Part shown: in pieces, positions 61,523 to 64,000 of the stretch
Layout of the letters: every line of letters starts with the position of its first letter
How positions within the stretch are numbered: position 1 is the stretch's first letter
DNA from: Actinoplanes xinjiangensis
GTDB lineage: Bacteria > Actinomycetota > Actinomycetes > Mycobacteriales > Micromonosporaceae
Length of the DNA stretch: 64,000 bases
Reading direction: 5' to 3'
Assembly (NCBI RefSeq): GCF_003148685.1
Contig: NZ_QGGR01000025.1
Location: 62,001-126,000 of the forward strand
The notes under the pieces: model-generated
Database searches by the model: none
Seen by the model: the letters and a program-made list of their open reading frames with translations, nothing else
What the model was told of the DNA's origin: nothing
Translations under genes and position numbers: made by a program

Positions 61523-62791
61523 CTACGAGACCGCCACCGGGACGCGCGGGCGCAGCAGCAGGGCGCACGGCACGGTCAGCCAGGCGGTGACCACGACCGC
61601 GCCCAGACCCCACCGCAGGCTGGTGACGTCGGCCAGGAATCCGATCGCGGGCGGGCCGACCAGCAGTCCGGTGGTGCTCATCGCGGCGGCCGCGGTGAGT
61701 GCGGCCGGGCCGTGGCGGGCGGCGGCGACGTACAGGCACGGGCTCACCGCCGCCATGCCCAGACCCACGCAGGCGAATCCGGCGAGCGCGGGCCCGGCGC
61801 CGCCGGTCAGCAGTGCGGTGAGCAGGCCGGCGCCGGCCAGGGTGCTGCCGGCGGCGACCACCGCCCGGTCGCCCCAGCGGTCCCGCCAGCCGTCGGCGAA
61901 GAACCGGGCCAGCAGCATCATGCCGGAGGTGACCGCGATCCCCAGCGGCAACAGGTGGTCGGCGGCGTGGACGGTCTTCAGGTACAGCGCCGACCAGTCG
62001 GTGACGGCACCCTCGGTGATCGTGGCCAGCAGCATGGCCAGACCCAGGCCGACGACGACACCGGACGGCCGGGACCATCGGCGGTCTGCCGGTTCCGCCG
62101 CCCTCGAAGGTGCGCCCGAAGATGCGCCCGAGGTAGCGGCCGAAGGTGCGCCCGAGGTTGCGGCCGAGGTTGCGGTCGAGGGTGCGCCCGAGGTTGCGGT
62201 CGAAGATGCGGCCGAAGGGGCCGCCGAAGATGCCGCCGGCAGGTCGTCGGTGAGCAGGCCCGGGGCGGCCGCCGGCACCGCGAGCAGCACGGCACCGGCC
62301 ACCGCGAAATGCACCGCCACCGAGCCGGTCACCGAGGTGATCGCCGAGGCCAGCAGGGCGGCGCCGAAGATGCCGCCGCTGAACGTGGCATGCAGCCTGG
62401 CCATCGTGGTCCGGCCGGACCGCTTCTCCAGGGCCGCGCCCTGGGCGTTCATGGCGACGTTCAGGCAGCCCACCGCGACGCCGTCGATCAGCAGCACGGC
62501 CAGCAGCGACCGGTAGCCGGGGGCGGTCTCCAGGCCGGCCAGCGCGGCGGCCAGCACCAGGACGGCCGCCAGTGCGAGACGGCGCGATCCGAGTGCCGTC
62601 ATCAGTTTCGGCACCAGCGGGGCGGAGACCACCGCGCCGACACCGGCGGCCAGCAGCAGCACACCGACCTCGGCGGCGGACAGGTGCAGCCGGTCGGCGA
62701 GCGCGGGGATGCGTGACGCCCAGGTCGAATACTGGAAGCCGAGGGCGAAGAACAGGGCCGCGATCGACAGTTGGGAACGGCGGAACGACAT
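61523..62791 (-). CDS. Major facilitator superfamily transporter
   Basis: This 422-aa protein has about 12 membrane helices in two halves. The N-terminal half starts LSIAALFFALGFQYSTWASRIPALADRLHLSAAEVGVLLLAAGVGAVVSAPLV and includes LLAVLLIDGVAVGCLNVAMNAQGAALEKRSGRTTMARLHA, a pattern of YbjJ-like MFS proteins. The C-terminal half begins near WSRPSGVVVGLGLAMLLATI. The central cytoplasmic loop (about residues 185-230) is a low-complexity Ala/Ser/Thr/Gly/Pro stretch encoded by degenerate 12-bp repeats. Substrate unknown; an efflux role is likely. The GNAT gene lies 7 bp upstream on the same strand, so the two are probably one operon. Confidence 0.88.
   Translation of the reverse strand: MSFRRSQLSIAALFFALGFQYSTWASRIPALADRLHLSAAEVGVLLLAAGVGAVVSAPLVPKLMTALGSRRLALAAVLVLAAALAGLETAPGYRSLLAVLLIDGVAVGCLNVAMNAQGAALEKRSGRTTMARLHATFSGGIFGAALLASAITSVTGSVAVHFAVAGAVLLAVPAAAPGLLTDDLPAASSAAPSAASSTATSGAPSTATSAATSGAPSAATSGASSGAPSRAAEPADRRWSRPSGVVVGLGLAMLLATITEGAVTDWSALYLKTVHAADHLLPLGIAVTSGMMLLARFFADGWRDRWGDRAVVAAGSTLAGAGLLTALLTGGAGPALAGFACVGLGMAAVSPCLYVAAARHGPAALTAAAAMSTTGLLVGPPAIGFLADVTSLRWGLGAVVVTAWLTVPCALLLRPRVPVAVS
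62103..62240 (-). repeat. Degenerate 12-bp minisatellite inside the MFS gene
   Basis: About eleven 12-bp units of the type GCGCCCGAGGTT / GCGGCCGAGGTT (plus-strand reading) stand in tandem. All keep the reading frame and encode Ala/Thr/Ser/Gly/Pro tetrapeptides in the central loop of the transporter. Confidence 0.75.
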
Positions 62792-62798
62792 GCGGGCC

Positions 62799-63326
62799 CT
62801 ATCCGATCGCGCGGGACATGTAGACGGCGTCCGGGCCGTAGGAACCGGGCAGGGCGACGTCGGGGTGCGGGCCGAATCCGCACACCGTCCAGAACCCGGC
62901 GGTCCCGCCGACCGACACGAGCGAGATCCGCTGGTACGCCTGGGACCGGGCGAGCGTGGACAGGTGCCCGACCAGGCGCCGGCCCCAGCCGCAGCCGCGC
63001 AGATCGGGGTCGATGACGATGTCGTGCAGGTGCAGGTTGGGCGAGCGGTGCGCCCGGCCTTCCGGCCGGTTCAGATCCGGAAAGGACCGTGGAGGGTACG
63101 GCAGAGCGAGCAGGTAGCCGCCGATCCGCCCGCCGGTGTCGAGCACGAACGACGTGGCCGGGTACGCCCGTGACCGTAACGCCTGCGGGGTCTCCGTCAG
63201 ACCGTCCGGCCCGTACGCGCCGGACTCCAGCCGGGTGATCGCCGGCCAGTCGGGATCCTCGATCGGCCGCAGCCGGGTGCCGCCGACCGTGGCCGGCGCG
63301 GACTCCCGGTGGCGCAGGTCAGACAT
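62799..63326 (-). CDS. GNAT-family N-acetyltransferase
   Basis: This 175-aa GNAT protein has N-terminal TRLRPIEDPDWPAITRLESGAYGPDGL and the acetyl-CoA-binding motif A HLHDIVIDPDLRGCGWGRRLVGHL (about residues 98-121), with the R-x-x-G-x-G/A-type loop seen as RGCGWG. The C-terminal beta segment is ISLVSVGGTAGFWTVCGF. It transfers an acetyl group to an unknown amine. The gene overlaps the upstream partial gene at 63319 by 8 bp and precedes the MFS gene by 7 bp, giving a compact three-gene unit. An acetyltransferase next to an exporter suggests modification or export of a small molecule; this is inferred. Confidence 0.88.
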   Translation of the reverse strand: MSDLRHRESAPATVGGTRLRPIEDPDWPAITRLESGAYGPDGLTETPQALRSRAYPATSFVLDTGGRIGGYLLALPYPPRSFPDLNRPEGRAHRSPNLHLHDIVIDPDLRGCGWGRRLVGHLSTLARSQAYQRISLVSVGGTAGFWTVCGFGPHPDVALPGSYGPDAVYMSRAIG

Positions 63327-64000
63327 GGGGCAGAGGGGTCTCGCGGGCGGCCGCGACGAGTCCCGCCCACGCGTCGATGAGGTCCGCGTAGTCCTCGATG
63401 TCGCGGCGTGCCTCGGACAGCAGGACGTCGCGGTGGTCGCGGATCCGGTCGGCCACCCCGGCGAAACGGCCGCCCAGCGTCCGGTACGCCCGCTCCATCA
63501 GCCGCGCCTGGGTCTCGTTGGGCTCCTGTGGTTGCCGTGCCGAGGCCCGTACGATCGCCGCGATGTCCGCCGGGTCGTCGGTGGTCATCCGCTGGTAGAT
63601 GAAGTGGAAGTAGTACATCGACAGGATGAACTTGGCGAACCGCATCTGATAGGCCAGGAAACCCGCGTCGGTCTTGCGTTCGCCGGTGTGGAAGTTGACG
63701 ATGTGCCGGTTGTGCAGGACCCCGGGCAGTCCGGCCCGGTGGGCCACGTGGATGAGGAAGTAGTCGCTGCCGATCGTGTCGGTGGCCGGCGGCAACGGCA
63801 CCTTCTCGTGCAGGCCGTGGAAGCTGATGTTGTGCATGTCGACGCGCATCGGGTCGACGACGGACAGCACCGCGTGGTCGCCGTCGAAGGGTGCGCTACC
63901 GGTGAAGGAGTCCTCGACGAGGGCGCGTTTCTCCGCCTCGGTGCTGCCCGGCGCGGCCCAGAGGCTGACCAGGTCGTAGTAGCCGTCGGCCTCGCGGACG
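63319..64000 (-). CDS. C-terminal part of an unidentified protein (DUF6271-like), cut by window edge
   Basis: The frame is open from the right edge to a stop at 63319-63321, giving 226 residues of a longer protein whose start is outside. Visible are DGYYDLVSLWAAPGSTEAE, VDPMRVDMHNISFHGLHEKV, TIGSDYFLIHVAHRAGLPGVLHNRHIVNFHTGER and FAKFILSMYYFHFIYQRM. I associate this pattern with the actinobacterial DUF6271 family, possibly glycosyltransferase-like, but only loosely. It overlaps the GNAT gene by 8 bp and would be first in an operon with GNAT and MFS genes. No membrane segment is certain. Confidence 0.55.
   Translation of the reverse strand, partial: VREADGYYDLVSLWAAPGSTEAEKRALVEDSFTGSAPFDGDHAVLSVVDPMRVDMHNISFHGLHEKVPLPPATDTIGSDYFLIHVAHRAGLPGVLHNRHIVNFHTGERKTDAGFLAYQMRFAKFILSMYYFHFIYQRMTTDDPADIAAIVRASARQPQEPNETQARLMERAYRTLGGRFAGVADRIRDHRDVLLSEARRDIEDYADLIDAWAGLVAAARETPLPHV

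Noticed and set aside
62103..62240. Possible CRISPR-like repeat array
   Set aside because: Units are 12 bp, contiguous, without spacers, and in frame inside a transporter gene.

Overview
The window is high-GC actinobacterial DNA: strong G/C bias at third codon positions, many GTG and TTG starts, CebR-type cellulose control, a GlnR-type regulator and secreted CBM2 and GH6 enzymes. A filamentous soil actinomycete of the Micromonosporaceae (Actinoplanes-like) fits best. That placement is inference from gene content; no rRNA or housekeeping marker is present.

Positions 1-27429 look like a defence island. From the left: the 3' end of an unknown gene and a DUF6339 gene; a NaeI-type restriction-modification set (vsr on the minus strand, a cytosine-5 methyltransferase and a NaeI-family nuclease on the plus strand); and a convergent two-gene unit encoding a tandem winged-helix protein and a 1547-aa GHKL-ATPase/SF2-helicase fusion. 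After a small membrane protein and a decayed gene comes a complete type II Wadjet operon (jetA-jetB-jetC-jetD, 10578-18841). Next is a patch that looks less GC-rich, with a membrane protein carrying a RHIM-like amyloid motif (VQIG), followed by an XPB-N-terminal-like protein. A secreted ricin/beta-helix protein with a divergent LacI regulator, and an AAA ATPase-DUF234 gene, close the region. It ends at 27429 in the 3' end of a tRNA with no 5' half, the typical scar of an element inserted in a tRNA gene. The intact tRNA should then lie left of the window.

Positions 27614-29755 form a tightly coupled four-gene cassette that looks like a type-VII-style polymorphic toxin locus: YbaB-like, EspC-like, an N-terminal carrier domain fused to an HExxH toxin candidate, and a small beta-barrel candidate immunity protein. 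An NB-ARC LuxR regulator then precedes an aldehyde dehydrogenase, a zinc alcohol dehydrogenase and an HSL-type hydrolase, which could form a short ester/alcohol/aldehyde oxidation route. A SWIM-SNF2 helicase follows.

Positions 39290-63326 are mostly secreted hydrolases and regulators: a 2062-aa modular subtilase, a large MalT-like LuxR regulator, a trypsin-like protease, pyridoxal kinase, a CBM2 esterase, a sigma factor with a membrane-anchored partner, a patatin, a CebR-like LacI repressor divergent from a GH6 cellulase, an M14 carboxypeptidase, a GlnR-type regulator, an MFS transporter and a GNAT acetyltransferase. Three CebR-like boxes (52139, 55947, 56036) suggest that the esterase and the cellulase share a cello-oligosaccharide-responsive regulon. 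The right edge cuts a gene running in from outside.

The points most worth checking are: Arg in place of the catalytic Lys in the NaeI homologue; the RHIM-like membrane protein beside Wadjet; the two mini-cistron relays inside the Wadjet operon; the tRNA scar as island boundary; and the toxin cassette next to it.
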